Assembly: GCA_028023455.1 (NCBI GenBank)
Contig: JAQFVV010000013.1
Location: 5,210,001-5,274,000 of the forward strand
DNA length: 64,000 bases
Direction: 5' to 3'
Source of the DNA: Epiperipatus broadwayi
Lineage: Eukaryota > Onychophora > Udeonychophora > Euonychophora > Peripatidae
The first letter of the stretch is position 1. Each line of letters opens with the position of its first letter. The notes beneath the pieces are model-generated. The model made no database searches. It had not been told where the DNA came from and saw only the letters and a list, made by a program, of their open reading frames with translations. The position numbers and the translations under genes were made by a program. This document shows, one piece after another, positions 23,261-36,464 of the stretch.

Positions 23261-26200
23261 AGAAACAACTAGGCAGAAGATCAGAGGCTTAATGTATAGC
23301 TAACTCAACATACTCCATCAACCATAAAGATTCATCCTTTCATTTCTCCAGAAAATATGACTGATTCTAACAACACACTTTTGTTTTACAAATTTGCACA
23401 TCTTTTCCACTACCTTATAACATTCTCTAACTATGAATATGAGAGCAGTAAAATAAGCTATTGAAAGTGCTTAGCCTTAGCATCGATTTTCAAATTCATG
23501 AACTTCTTTTCAGCTATGACTTAGCACACTATATATAATATAGTAATAAAAGTTGTCTTTTCATCAGCATGGGCTAAATAATTGACAGTTTGCCTAGATG
23601 AAATTTATTTGTGAATGGATGCCCTCCTGATCAATGATGTGGATAATATTTTTTTACAGATTAATGTTTTCCCTTCTATTTGCTATTCATTTTCTAAATT
23701 GCAGACATTTCTTTTAATCTGAATAATAACTTTTTCAGTTAAAACTAACTTCAATTTAACATCAATCTCTCAAACTTGAAAATATTTGGGAATTATTGCA
23801 TTGTGCATATAGTAAAATACTTTCTCATCAAACCATCAATAATATAATCATCAATCAACATTGTGAAAAAACCCCATAAACACTGCTTAATAGATCCTTC
23901 AGAAAAAGTTGTTGATTTTCCATGCTTGTTGATCATCATTATGGATGCTTTCATTTACTATTAACTCATTCAGTAAGTTGAGGAGGTTGATATCCTCATT
24001 ACTGCTTTTGTTTTGAGATTATTACAGAAATTCTATAGGATATTGTACATTCATCTTACATTTTTGAAATTTCAAAGAATCTACTTGACATTAACAGTAA
24101 AATGTTATGTATTGGAAATCCTCCTACTATTATATAAGATAAAATGTCAGCTTTGCTTTTTTTTTTTTCATTTGTATCTTTAATCTAAACGTTGAAGAGA
24201 GAATGCCATATGTAATACTAGTATTGATTGCACACAAAAATTCTCTGGTAGTCTCAGAATATTTCAGCTGAAAATGTAGGTAACATATTTTATCTAATAA
24301 TTACATAATACAGCCATTTGCTTACTCTCTTGTATACTATTCTTAAAAAAACATTTGGTTAGTAAAGTTCAATGGATCAGATTCTTTAAGTTTTTAATAT
24401 CTATTTGCTGAAGTGCAGGCACAGCATATTTTCAGTATATTCTTATTATCACTGTAGTCCTCAGTTTAGTATAATGACAGAATGATGGTCACAAGTTAAA
24501 GTCTACAGATTTGCACTTTGGATCTTACCGCTAATGCTTAAATGCCATATGACTTCTCAAGCAAAAAAAAAACTATTCAATTAGTTTTACTATAATTATA
24601 TAGATAACATTTTATCATACCTAGACTTATAGTTCTAACCAATTATTCACCAAAGATCTTATCAAATAAACTACCAATCAGTAGAATGGCTTAAATTCAA
24701 AGAGTAAATGGCAATTCATATATATCCAGAGATCCCAGTGAAAGAAAAAATGACTGGTCTTCTCTACAAGCTGCCTTCGGTATTAATTTTGAATTAACAT
24801 ATATGTTACATAGATCAATTATTGACTACAAAAATTTAAGGTACTAATGTGTCTAAATCATGAGTTGTGATAGTGAATTTTGTATCTCAATCAATGATGG
24901 TAACATTAAACTGTTTTAAATTGGGAAAAACTGTTATATAAACATTTGAAATGATTCAAGCCGTATATTGCAATAAAGCCATGAGTCGCAAGAATATTTT
25001 CTAATGATTTATGAGATTCACAAGAACATTAAAGATGATCTAAAAGGTAAAAACATAATTACATTTTGTGATATAACTTATGATCCATATATACTAGCAA
25101 CTTAAAATTTTAGTGATGAATAGCTAAATTATGTCATTACATAATACATGCATTGATTCAGAAACAAGCAGCTTGAAGAGAAAATCAGTTACCTTTTCCT
25201 GTGTGTAAACTAAATCTAAACTTAATGAATATTTATCCATAACTTTGTATCACTAAATAAGATAAAATATTGTAACGGTACGGACAGATAGATTAAATAT
25301 AGAATGATAAAAAACAACATCATCCCCATAGAATAAATAGTCAATGAACAAATATAGAATGAATAAATATATAAAGAGCATGATAGTCAGCATTGCAATA
25401 CAAATATAAGAAGTTATAACAATTATACTTATAATAAGTTATATCATCAGTATTGCATAGGAATAATCAACAGACATTCCTTGTGATTAAATTTAAGAGA
25501 TTCAATAGTCAATACCAAACATAGCACATTATATACAACAATCATCTGGATGCACATATTTTAAGTGCTAAAGTATCTATCATAAAAAATAATGCTGATA
25601 TTCTGAAACATGCTGATCATCATCAAGGCTCTGGCCATAAGGTACCATGGATATACATGCCAACTATAAATCATATAAAATGCAATGAATAAATTTTAAA
25701 GATGATCTTGATCTTTGCACTATCCAAAAAAATTATCTGTATGTCCAAATACTAACACAAACCCCCACATATAAATATATTAATTAATATTGCTTTATAG
25801 CTAGTTCAAGATCATAAGATCCTAGGGACAGAGTGCAAAAAAAGAGTAAATGTATAAGCTTACTCTACTTTAATTTAAATAGTTTTACTGGGATAATTTA
25901 CAAATCCCAAAAACTTTATGCTATATGAAATCAAGTCGCACACACCATTCATAGAACAGATAACCAGAGAAATAAAAATTTTAAAATTATTTTTTTAACA
26001 CACATTTAATAAATTAACTAATAAATAATTAAGAAAATTAACAAATGACATGATAATATGACAATTCCAAACTAAATAAATTTTATCAAAAAAATATAAT
26101 TCCATATAGCAAATATGACTAAACAGTTGTTGACTCTTAGTCATAAATTAATTAGTCTTTATTTTCCCTTTCAATAATTAAAATTGCAAAACAAAATTTG

Positions 26201-29200
26201 CAAAGATAAAAAAAATTAAATTAGCAAAAACCTCCCCCCCCCCTTTTTTTAATGAAATAAAAATTCAATTAAATCTGGAGGCAAAAAAAATGACAAAGGA
26301 GAAAAAAAATGTTTCAATAAAAAAAATACTAACAATTATTTATTACCATTAATAACTACTTTTTTTTAACAAAAAAATCTATAAATATAGATCTAATATG
26401 CACATGACAATAACTTATATTACCATGGTTTTGCTTTTCTTTTGAGTCATTCTTTGGTAGTTGTAATTTTCAGTTTTGCCCTATTGGTTTTTCTTTTTGT
26501 AAGCTTCTCTATTAAAACATATTTCCAGAGTAATGTATACAGTTAAATTTATCCACTTTTACAGTAGAATATTTTCAGGTTTCACATAGGTTGCATTTCT
26601 TTCTCTTTCCAATATAATAACTTTCAGGTTGGACTAACACAGAATAAGACAGTCATGCTTTTGGATGGGCTATCTTCATTTTCTTTTAGGAATCAGGCTA
26701 CATGGTGAGGTCAGATGATGCTCAGCTTCTATCTAAAATTTAGCACATAGTCTTCAAATCAATTTTAAAAATCATTTTTTAAACAAGCAGTGAGTTGAGT
26801 CTTACTTGAGATTACAAAACTATTTCTCAGTTCTCTTCACAGTGGAACTACTGTTTCTGTTTTCTTCAAATGCTGAATTCAGAAACAACTGCTATTACTG
26901 ATTTCTTCAACAATTTGATAAAGATTGACTGTTCCTACTATTTTCTTCAATAGCTGAATCAAAAAACACTGTTCCTTGCAAGTGAAGTTTACTTTTTTCC
27001 TACCCCTATCTTATTTTTTGAACAATCCCATGTCCATCAAATCACATCCTGTTTTAAACCTGATAAAATGAAACCCTGACCAATTCGATACATTTTTACA
27101 AAAGGTTATTTCCCTCTCTTTTTTTAATGAAAAAAAATCCAATCATAAGAAAAATTCCTTTGTAGTTATTTTTTTCTTATGTCAAAAGCAAGATAATCTT
27201 TTAATTACCTTTTGATTTGATTAATATTACTTTTTGTTGTAGAGAGAAATAAAGAGAAAAGAAAAAAACACTAATTAATTAAAACAAAATGTTAAAACTT
27301 TATTTTATATCTCTCTTATCTTTTAAAAGTCAAAATTGAAATTACTCAATAACTTACTGAAGAGGAAAAAAATATTTATCTTGATACCTTTTTCCAAAAT
27401 TAAAATTAGTAAATAAAATTACAGAAAAGGGAGAACAAAAAAATATTTTATTTTATATCACCCCTCTCTTTTATAACTAACCCCTGACAAATTATAAATA
27501 TGCACATTAGTATTTTAAAAAAATGTTTAAAATTTTCATATCATTTAATAAATAAAAAATATTTAATTAAATCAATTATTATTATAAAAAAACATGAGCA
27601 AATTAAATATTATTTCCCCATTCTAACTTTTTTTTTTATAACCTTGTAATATTTGACATGGTCAGAGTTGGCTACTGCCTACAATATCATTGTATATATA
27701 AATACAGGGACAATTATGCACATGTATAAAGTAAAACAAAATCTTATTTATTATTGTTGAATTTCATTAAAAATGAACATTCCCATCTCTGGTTGTCTCA
27801 AATTTATCATGCATACATGCATAAATTCATTATCATAAACAGTTAGTTGAAATGAAGATATAACAATAAGATTAAATTATAATTATATTAATAAATTTTT
27901 TTGCAATCAAATCTAAGATAATAATAATGATAAAGACTGGTTTAAAATTGACTGAGATCTTAATGACGCCATGTATTTGGGTGAATTTCATTATATGTTT
28001 AAGTGCTCAATGATTTTGAATTGAGAAAAGAAAGGAAGGTGAGAGAGATTCTTTGGACTTATTAAAACTACCTAACTAATACAAAATATTTACATTATTA
28101 ATCAATTGTTTCTATTTAAACATTAAGATAAATTTAGCTGACAATCTTTATTAGTTGTCATCATAAAATGTGTTATTGATTCCAATACTTACAAAACTTT
28201 ATGTTATGCCTTTATTTCTTAAATTCACTGCACGAATAGATTCTAAATTTAAAAAAAACCAGATCCTTTTGTCACAATAGAAAATGTTCAGTTTTTCTGA
28301 ATAAGAATTCAAGATGTATGCATGCAATGTTAGTGGCAAATGTTTTTCTTGTTCTCATGAAAATACAGAGTTCTTTAGATTGTTAAATAATACATTTTAT
28401 TATAATTATTAAAATTTTATAACCTGACTCTGATTAGAGTATCAATAATTTTTCTTAAATTATTGGTTCCAATTGCCTATTTATTTTCAAGCTAAATTGC
28501 ACTGAGCATTACTGTAAATTTCTTGAGAGCTAAGATATTTCTATATACAAATCTTTTAATGATATATATTTATTTTTCAATCTTATTTCAAAATCACCAG
28601 AAACTGTCATTAAAGAATGAGGTATATTTAAATATAACTTTCTGCCTCATTTTTTTGTACTTCTCTCATTCTTCCTACATATGTTTTCACTTTTATATTA
28701 CTATCTTCAGTCTCATATGTTAGTATAGTCTAGTCATTATAAGTCTCTCATGCCATAAATTATCTCTCTAAAGACAATGGAATTATGTGTTGGTGAAACT
28801 ATATTTCTATCCATTTAATTACATACACAGAGATTTCTCTTTCCGGATCTAACAATAAAACTAGGTGGATCTGATTTTCCTTACTGAAGAGTCATCAACA
28901 GGTTCAAGTTAACCTATAATAGTTGTACTCATCTGTTTCACAAATAGAATTTAATAGTCACAGGATCAAACATAAACTATGAAACACATAATTAATGATT
29001 ATCATATATGCACTGGCAGAAGTAAATAATTTAATATAACCACTACTGATTCTACCTCCCATTGGAATTTCTAGAGATTTCTTTAATATTTGATTACTAG
29101 TCCAAAATAGTTTATTAAAAAGTTTAATTATTACAATTTGATCTATAAATGTTAAACTTTATGCATTCACATCTTTGACACCATCCACTTCAAATAAATA

Positions 29201-29999
29201 TGTTAATGATTATTATTTATCATTTACTAGAGTAGAGATTATCATATTATTCTTAGATCAGACAAACTTAAATTTAGTCAAAGATTAAAATATCTATTTG
29301 TTTTTTTAATTCAGCACACAAAAATATGAGTATATATAACTTATCACATCAGAAAATTTTAATAAAACGTTGGATTATTTGACTTGTATTATATGTGAGA
29401 TGAAGAAAATAATTACAATTTATTCACAATATTTTCTAGTCTTTTATAAAAATCTGTTGTTTTTTTTTTGTGCTGTTTTAAAAAATCTATTTAGATCCAG
29501 TTATAATAAAAGAGAATACTTATAATATATATTTGTAATTTATTTAATTGGTTTAGAATGGCAAGTCTGAATTGAAATAATCATTTTTATAAGTTTTTTC
29601 CCATTCTTCCAATAATTATTACTTAAATTTTATGAAGGGTAATGTAAAAACAAACATTACAATAAAAAAAGTGTCAACAAAGAAATAATAAAAGATTCAA
29701 TCTAAGAAATTGTGAACTGCATTTGATGACAAAAACAGAAAATACTAAAATTAGAAAAGAACCAATTTTTCTAATGTAATGATAAGATACATTGCAAGAA
29801 AAATTCAAAACATTAAAATTAATTTAAAAGTGTTTTCACATCATAATTAATGTTCTATTCCTTATGGGCTTAAATAGAGAAATTAGTCAATTAAAAAAAA
29901 TTGATGATTATATTAATATTTCAAAAAATTTTATGAAATAAAAATTAAAAATAAATGTAAGACCAGAATAGATAAAATTAGAATGATAGACCTAAAGAA
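23261..29999. other. 6.7 kb with no gene recognised
   Basis: AT-rich throughout, with a C-run at 26230-26241. The only notable ORF (28523-28723) is hydrophobic and motif-free. One minisatellite-like patch is listed separately. Confidence 0.5.
26846..26978. repeat. Degenerate ~42-bp tandem repeat, three units
   Basis: Each unit contains ctactgttt/attactgat/ctactattt, ttcttcaa and a tgaat(c/t)-a-aaac-ctgtt-type tail. Diverged and non-coding. Confidence 0.45.
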
Positions 30000-30640
30000 C
30001 AATATTGATATTTTATGATCTACACTTTTAAATCTGGTCATAAAAATAGTTTTGATATCATACTTCCTATGATTGCTTCAATAATAGATATATTCATAAA
30101 ATAATCAATTTTTTTTTCAAATAAGTCTAATTTTTTAAAATAAAAATTAATATATTTTCACAGAAGATAGAAATACTAATATATTATTGGAGAATATTAC
30201 AATAAATAAATAATGTATTAAATGATAAAAAATATCTATACATTTTTTAGATTTCTATAAGATTTTTGATACCATTGAGCGCAACAATTAATTCATAGTT
30301 TAGAAAATTGTGAAATAAGAATGAAATTGCTTAATATAGTCAATAATTATTTAAAACCATAAATAATCCTGTAATTCAAATATCAAATGTATTTAGTAAT
30401 AGATAAAATATATATATGAAGTTTCTTCAAGGTTCTATACTTATTGCATTATAATTTAGGGAATATTAATATTAAGTGATCAATATTTCATGCTGAAAAC
30501 TATGAGTGTGAAGTCAACATTGATACTGCAATTAAAAATTGTCAACAAAGCTTTAACAAAATTATCCATTAGTACTTTGACAAAGGATAAAGTATAACTA
30601 GAAGGAAAACCCAATGTGTATTAATATGTTCTCATATACA
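30000..30640 (+). pseudogene. LINE reverse transcriptase relic (Jockey/CR1/R1-like)
   Basis: Translation across frames gives ordered RT blocks. NTNILLENI lies near 30172-30205. FLDFYKIFDTIERNN near 30248-30293 is the first catalytic Asp block, like LDFSKAFDTIEH. FLQGSILIAL near 30422-30450 is the PQGSILGPL block. Then NYECEVNIDTAIKNCQQSFN and TRRKTQCVLM follow, matching the helix and K-T block downstream of the ADD box. Many stops and frameshifts. The relic is interrupted at 30662 by the LTR-like repeat. It could be the upstream part of the same family as 38006-38135. Confidence 0.7.
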
Positions 30641-30661
30641 CTTACATTTACACAATTATAT

Positions 30662-30995
30662 TGTAATGGACCGGTTTCTGCATGGTAGAGGGGAGTCGCA
30701 TCTTACTACAGTCGGGCCTATGGTCTTCCTGTAGGATGTTTTGAGTGATACGATGAAGAGCCTGATCAATGATTGCATTCATCTCCAATGGCTAGCTTAA
30801 ATAATTACACATTTAATCTGAACACAATTTAGACCAGTTCACCTACTCCCTACCCCTCTTTCAGGTTCTATTATGCCATAGATTTCAAACTCCGGGAGAA
30901 GTTGCGGTTAACTCTCTTCAGGGGTGAATCAACAAGTATAACAATATCCTCACTTCTATATAAGTGCAGTGAATTAATGATATTGCAAACGAACC
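30662..30995 (+). repeat. Dispersed LTR-like repeat, copy 2
   Basis: Same family as 391-700. It begins TGTAATGGACCGG, like the starts of the two LTR elements in the window (TGTAATG), and holds a TATA-like box (ctatataagtg, near 30955). It is inserted directly downstream of an RT relic. The right border is not defined. Confidence 0.65.
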
Positions 30996-31030
30996 TTGCT
31001 AAGATATTATGATATAATAAAAAGAGTGTG

Positions 31031-31257
31031 TATGTAATTTAGATAATATGTAGTTATGCTAAATTAGAATGATTTTGATAAATCATAGCTGAAATACACA
31101 GGCTTATATATACCTGTGTCTATATATGTAATAGACAGGGTATGAGCACAGACTTTCACATGACCCACTACTCATACTCTGTCTATTTGATAAATCATGT
31201 AATTTAAACAATATATAAATGGTTATACTAAAATAATTTGGTTTTGGTAAATCAGAG
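31031..31257. repeat. Two hairpins between ~55-bp direct repeats
   Basis: The flanks 31031-31086 and 31197-31257 are diverged direct repeats (tgtaattta...tata.ta...gtt.t.ctaaa ... ttttg.taaatca). Between them are two stem-loops: acacagg/cctgtgt (31096-31119) and a 16-bp stem with one mismatch, atagacagggtatgag (31131-31146) with ctcatactctgtctat (31171-31186). Non-coding. Confidence 0.6.
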
Positions 31258-31492
31258 ACTTCTTAATGTTTCAAAATAGTTAAACATGTTTTAATTTAAC
31301 AAAGGAAAATTAAAAATTATTCAAACAAAAGTTCTAACAATAATTTAGTGAATGCTTAGCATACATCTCTAACATTTCATTAAATAAATGATGATCCAAA
31401 CCATCCCCTTTCTCTCCCTGTTAAATAAGAAAAATAAACAAGAGTTAGTTAATTAATATAACAAGTTAACAAATAATTCTGTTCTGTAAATA

Positions 31493-31876
31493 ATGAAAAT
31501 TCTTAATGTGAGTAAAGATAAATTTTACCTCCATTTTAAGTTGGATGATATGTCAAGCTTGTCCAAGAAAGGAAACCTAGATTTTATTAATTACAAAATA
31601 TTTGTTCACCCTATAAGCTATAATTCTCTCTTTTTCTTTTATGATTTGAGAAATGGAATGATCCAAGCTAGGCAGATACTTTTCCATTGTTCACAAATAA
31701 AGTTTAGAGTTCTGACTGTCCACTTAAATGGCTTGAATAACACTTCTATCTTGAAAATGTTCTGTAAAATGTTTTTAAAGCTTATAACAAAATCTCTTGA
31801 TCTTGTAGATTCAAATTTCTTCAGGAATTCAGACATTGATAAAATGAGCATTGTTGATGTGATATGGTGTCCTTAA
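31493..31876 (+). CDS. Unrecognised 127-codon ORF
   Basis: ATG at 31493 opens the longest motif-free ORF of the window. The predicted protein is basic and hydrophobic (for example LITKSLDLVDSNFFRNSD) with no domain that I recognise. Its last ~7 codons overlap the 3' terminus of the minus-strand LINE, so the natural stop belongs to the LINE insertion. A 70-codon ORF on the opposite strand covers the same bases. It may be a fragment of an older repeat or a chance frame. No splice sites, promoter or relatives were identified. Confidence 0.2.
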   Translation: MKILNVSKDKFYLHFKLDDMSSLSKKGNLDFINYKIFVHPISYNSLFFFYDLRNGMIQARQILFHCSQIKFRVLTVHLNGLNNTSILKMFCKMFLKLITKSLDLVDSNFFRNSDIDKMSIVDVIWCP

Positions 31877-32024
31877 ATGGAGTCAGGAATCTCTCAGCAA
31901 CTATGCCCAAATAAACCTGTTAGCCACTTTACCTTCCCCTTCCATTCCCCACCCTAAGCCTTCCCATAACCTGCTTCATCCCATTTCCACAACATAATCT
32001 TTGCCAACTCTATGGTCTTTATAT

Positions 32025-35000
32025 CTACTCCCCCCCCCCCTTATCTTTTCCCAAACCCAGCATAAAAACCAATAATCCACTTTCTCTATAATCACATTGT
32101 TCATATTTATTCTCCCATAACTTCATTATTTTTACCTTTTCTGCTTTCAAGCATTTACATTCAATCAACAGATGTCTAATATTTTCTATACCTTCCTTAC
32201 ACAATTTGCACACTAAATCACCCATTTCCCCCCATTTACATGTGTATTCTCTTGTTGCTAAAGATCCCATTCGAGCCTGAAACAATAAACTACTTTCCTT
32301 ACTATTATCATAAATTAACTCGCACCCAATGTTCTGTTTACTTCTTTATATATTTAAACTCTTTTTACCCTCCATACTAGTTCTCCATCTCTCCAACTCC
32401 CTATTCTTTATTAATGCATCTATTCTTTTATCCCATTCCTTACCACTATAACACTCAACAATCCTCCTAACACAATCATCCCACCTTTTATACAAGTATA
32501 CTGATATAAATTCTTTATCCAAATCTTTTGCATACCGCATTACTTTTCTCACCCATCTTGTTACCTGCCCTTTACTCATAACCCAATTAAACACTATTTT
32601 GGCTATTCTTTTACTATCCATAAACTGCAACCTACCAAACATTTTCATTTTACTTTTTGCATCTCTCATATAAAAACTTGACCATCCCATTTCTCCTTGA
32701 ATTTCCTCCTTTGCTGTCCACACCTCTGCATCTAATGCATGTCTTCCTACTTCCCTTTGTATTTCCCTAAATAATCTAAAACTCCTTTACTAACACATAA
32801 TGCATCATTACCATATGTTAAACCTGCTATTGTAATTCCCTTCCACACAATTCTAGCTACATCATATTTATTATATGAAAACACTGTTAGTTTCTTTACC
32901 AAATCCTTTCTTTTCTTTGCTTCATTTGCCAATTTTTTCTCCCATTCATCCAAGCAATTTTCCTGATTATTTAAGATGATTCCCAAATACCTATATCTAC
33001 CCACCACACTTAACTTTATATCCCCCATTAAAAATTCTACATGTTCTCTTTCCCCAGTATTAACCATCACTATATGTGATTTTTCTTCACTAAATTTAAT
33101 CCCCATTTCTTTACCCACCCTTGCACATGTCCTCAGCATAATTTCCATATCTTCTCTTCTTTCTGCACACAAAGATATCATCCGCAAAAAAAAAAAAGAA
33201 CCGACAAAGTATATACTCCTTTGTCACCTATTAACGGTATCTCTATCCCTCTTCCTAGTCTTTCTATTGCTTTCTCCATTTCACTCAAATACAACAAAAA
33301 CAAAATAGGTAACATAGGGCATCCTTGCTTTAGTCCTACTCCATTTTTACTTTAACTGATTCTATATCCCATAATTGATAAGTATAGTAATTATTTTCAT
33401 ATAATTTCTTAATAATATTCACTAAAGCTTCATCCATTCCCAAATTTGCTAAACTTACCTATAATCTATTTCTATTTACTGTATCATATGACCTCTCTAT
33501 ATCTATAAAACTCATATATAATGATCTACCTGAATTCCTAATCATATCCATAAGTTGTGTAACTACAAATAAACTATCTCTGATATGTCTATCTGACCTA
33601 AAACCCTCCTTGCATTTCTTTTACTACATTATTCTCTTCCATCCATTTTCCAACTCTTCTAGCCACCATATATGGAAAAAACTTTATATAAAACTGATGT
33701 TACCGCTATCAGTCTATAATTTTTAACTTTCTATGATCCTTATCCTTTCCTTTAAATAATAATCTTATTCTTGTATTACTCCAACTATCCGGAAAAATTA
33801 TTTTCTGTGCCATCTTATTAAAACATGATAATAACTTTACTTTTGCTCTATACCCTAAATTCATTACCATCTCTGCTGCCCATCCATCTAAACCTCTGGC
33901 CTTTTCGATTTTCAATCTCTTCCCTGCCTCATTCGGTTCATTTTTTGTGAACCTAATATTCCCATTACTAAATGCTTTCATGTTTTCTATAACTAAGTCC
34001 TTCACATCTAACATCTTTTTTATATCCATTACATATCTATTTAAGATTCTCTCTAATTCTTCTCTAGAGGTACACTATATTCCCTCATCATTTATTAATA
34101 CTATCTCTCTCTCCCCTACATTTCTCCTATTAATGTAATTTCAAAATTTTTTACTCCCATCTCTTCCACTTTTTATTAATATCCTCCAACAATTTACTAT
34201 TCAACTTTATCCTCTCTCTATAATTATCCATTTTAGCCAACTTTTTCTTTTCTAAGTACTTTTCCCATTTAGCATTAATATCATTTTCATTTTCTTTGTT
34301 CTTAATAGCACACTTATATTGTCTATATGCTTCTTTCCTCTCTTTTACACTTTTACTAACTCTCATTTTTTTATTACTTTTATTATTCTGCATATTCTCA
34401 ACTAAAACCCTATTTGCCACTTTTTCTATTTCACCATACCAGTCCTTATACTCATCCCCAACCAACTGTTCCATGGCTTCTTCAATTTGTATTTTGTACT
34501 CTTCCAATTTATTCTTATCATTCACTCTCCATCCTCATCTTTCACTATTGTTTCTACTTTTATTTCTATTCTCTATCACATTACTAACCATTTCTATTAC
34601 AATAAAGTTATGATCACTATTACATACTCTCTCTTCATTATCAAACACCTTAATTTTCCGTATTTTATTCATTCCCTCTTTCTCTACTAATACATAATCT
34701 ATTGTGCGAAATATATTATTTCTAGACCATGTATATTGTCCCTCATAAATATTAGATAAGTTTCCAATGCTCAAATTTACTCTCTGACAAAATTTCTTCA
34801 AAAGCTGTCCATTCTTATTGTCTACATCATCAATTTCTTCAATATGCCCATTCATATCCCCTATAACCATTATTCTCTTCCCCTTTTCTTTAAAACTCTG
34901 TATATCCTTAACTAGGCATTCATATATACTATTGTTCCACTCCATTACAGTTTGACTATCTCCAGTGGCTATATACACTACAGCCACCATCCATTCTTGT

Positions 35001-35194
35001 CTACCCAACCTTATTTCAAACCACAAATGCTCTTGACATTTAACAATATTTAAATACTTTTTCGATATAATACATATACCACCACCCCTTTTTTCTTTTT
35101 CTTTTCTATTTATACCGTGCCATATCAAATCTTCCAAAATAGGCTCTTCTTCTTCTCTTAGATTTGTTTCCACTACTGCTAATACTTCAAGCAC
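32025..35194 (-). pseudogene. LINE ORF2: endonuclease, reverse transcriptase, zinc knuckle
   Basis: Target-primed reverse transcription enzyme, here inactive. Endonuclease at 35194-34535: VVETNL (metal-binding Glu), VIGDMNGH, YTWSR...IDYVLV and SDHNF (catalytic Asp-His). An in-frame TGA lies at 34537-34535, and the linker continues to 34151. After a frameshift, KARGLDGWAAEMV and IRLLFKGKD (34029-33709) begin the RT. After a further shift, NYRLIAVTSVLYKVF lies near 33700, GVGLKQGCPMLPILF near 33330 and FFFADDI near 33190, the latter the catalytic ADD box next to a slipped T-run. GIKFSEEKS and YRYLGI (33187-32747) follow. C-terminal segments at 32723-32346 and 32285-32025 contain CKLCKEGIENIRHLLIEC, the Cys-Cys-His-Cys knuckle seen at LINE C-termini. 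The frame is broken at least five times. Confidence 0.88.
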
Positions 35195-35278
35195 TTCATT
35201 TTCACTTGCTTTGTTTAATTACAGCCACTTTTCTGGTCTCCTACCACCTTGCATATTCAAAAACCCAATTTTAACAAT

Positions 35279-36464
35279 TTATTCTTTCCTAACTACTCTT
35301 TTATAAATTCTTTTGATTCCTTCTCCATTACATTTATAACAAACTTTCTTACCACTAATCTTACAAAACCATTCCTTCTCCACATCTACACTTCTATCTA
35401 AATCAACCATCTTTTGCTTATTTCTTATATGCCCTTCATTCTTCTTCTTTTTGATAATATTACAATTTAAAAGCCCACCCCCTTTTAGGTTTCCCGAATT
35501 ATATTTCTTCAAACATCAGACTCCCTAAAACTTCACTTCCTTGTTTTCCTAAGTGCAATCCATCTTTACTATATAATTCCCTCTTTCCAATAAACCAATC
35601 CCATACATCCACAAACATAACACTATTTCTCTCACACAATTTTTTCAATCTTTCATTTATAGAACATGCCATATCTAACAAATGCCCCTTGTCAAATCTT
35701 GGTAATAATACAACTACACCTACCCTTCCTTTAATCTTACTCAAATTCCTAATCAATTCTATGTACTGAGCCATTACTCTCTCTGATGGCTGACAAATTA
35801 TTAGTCTCTACCATAACAAACACATCTCTACTACCTTGTTTTCTTACTTTATTTGTCATATCCCTAACTCTAGCTCCAGACAAACAAACTCTTACATACC
35901 TGCTTCTATTTTCCCTTGCAAATTATATCCCCACATTTTCTAATTAGTGAATCTCCTATCAATACTGTCTCATAGTCTACTTTTTCTACTCCATCTGTAA
36001 TATTTTCTACCACCTTCTGGACCTCCTTATCCATTTCTTCCTTATCATTCCTACTCAATAATTCCTTTATCTCCTCACACTTTGTCTCTAACAATTTTAA
36101 TTTTACTTCTACATCTTTCACTTCTTCCTCTATCTTACTTATTCTCTGTCTAATCATCTCCATTGCACTACTACTTTCTCCACCCATATCTCCTGACACT
36201 CCACTAAAACCATATTCTGTCCTATCTTCCTTAACTACATTTTGCTCCCTTTCCCTTGAATTTCTCTCTAGACTACCTACACTTAGAAACCACTTTCTCA
36301 CCTCTTTTTATCACATTTATACACTTACTACATAACCAGAAAACTGTTACATCCTTCCTATTCTTATTCAAACATTTCAAGTGATACACCTCAGCACATA
36401 CTGTACATTCTACCAGAATATGCCTAATCCATCTTCTTATTTTCCAAGTCACCTATTCTATATT
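35279..36464 (-). pseudogene. LINE ORF1: PHD finger, coiled coil, SGNH esterase
   Basis: Broken by at least two frameshifts. First segment: CTVCAEVYHLKC ... WLCSKC at 36407-36321 gives the last half of a C4HC3 PHD finger; the first Cys pair is not seen. Second segment (36301-35906): a Glu/Lys-rich coiled coil (MIRQRISKIEEEVKDVEVKL), then VLIGDSLIRKC, block I of SGNH/GDSL esterases with the nucleophile Ser. Third segment, another frame at ~35890-35780: VCLSGARVRDM and VMVETNNL, corresponding to the block III GTNN region with Gly changed to Glu. Fourth segment (35774-35499): VGVVVLLPRF, then LYSKDGLHLGKQG, the block V DxxH with catalytic Asp and His. A Lys-rich tail with CYKC (35512-35279) follows. 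In CR1-type elements ORF1 binds the RNA; the role of the esterase is unsettled. Confidence 0.8.

Noticed and set aside
26229-26245. C-runs (also 32029, 40249) as functional G-quadruplex sites
   Set aside because: Single homopolymer runs, not four spaced G-tracts; better explained as low-complexity or error-prone positions.
32976-34690. Plus-strand ORFs rich in Ser/Leu/Ile opposite the LINE
   Set aside because: Shadows of the minus-strand ORF2; low-complexity composition without motifs.
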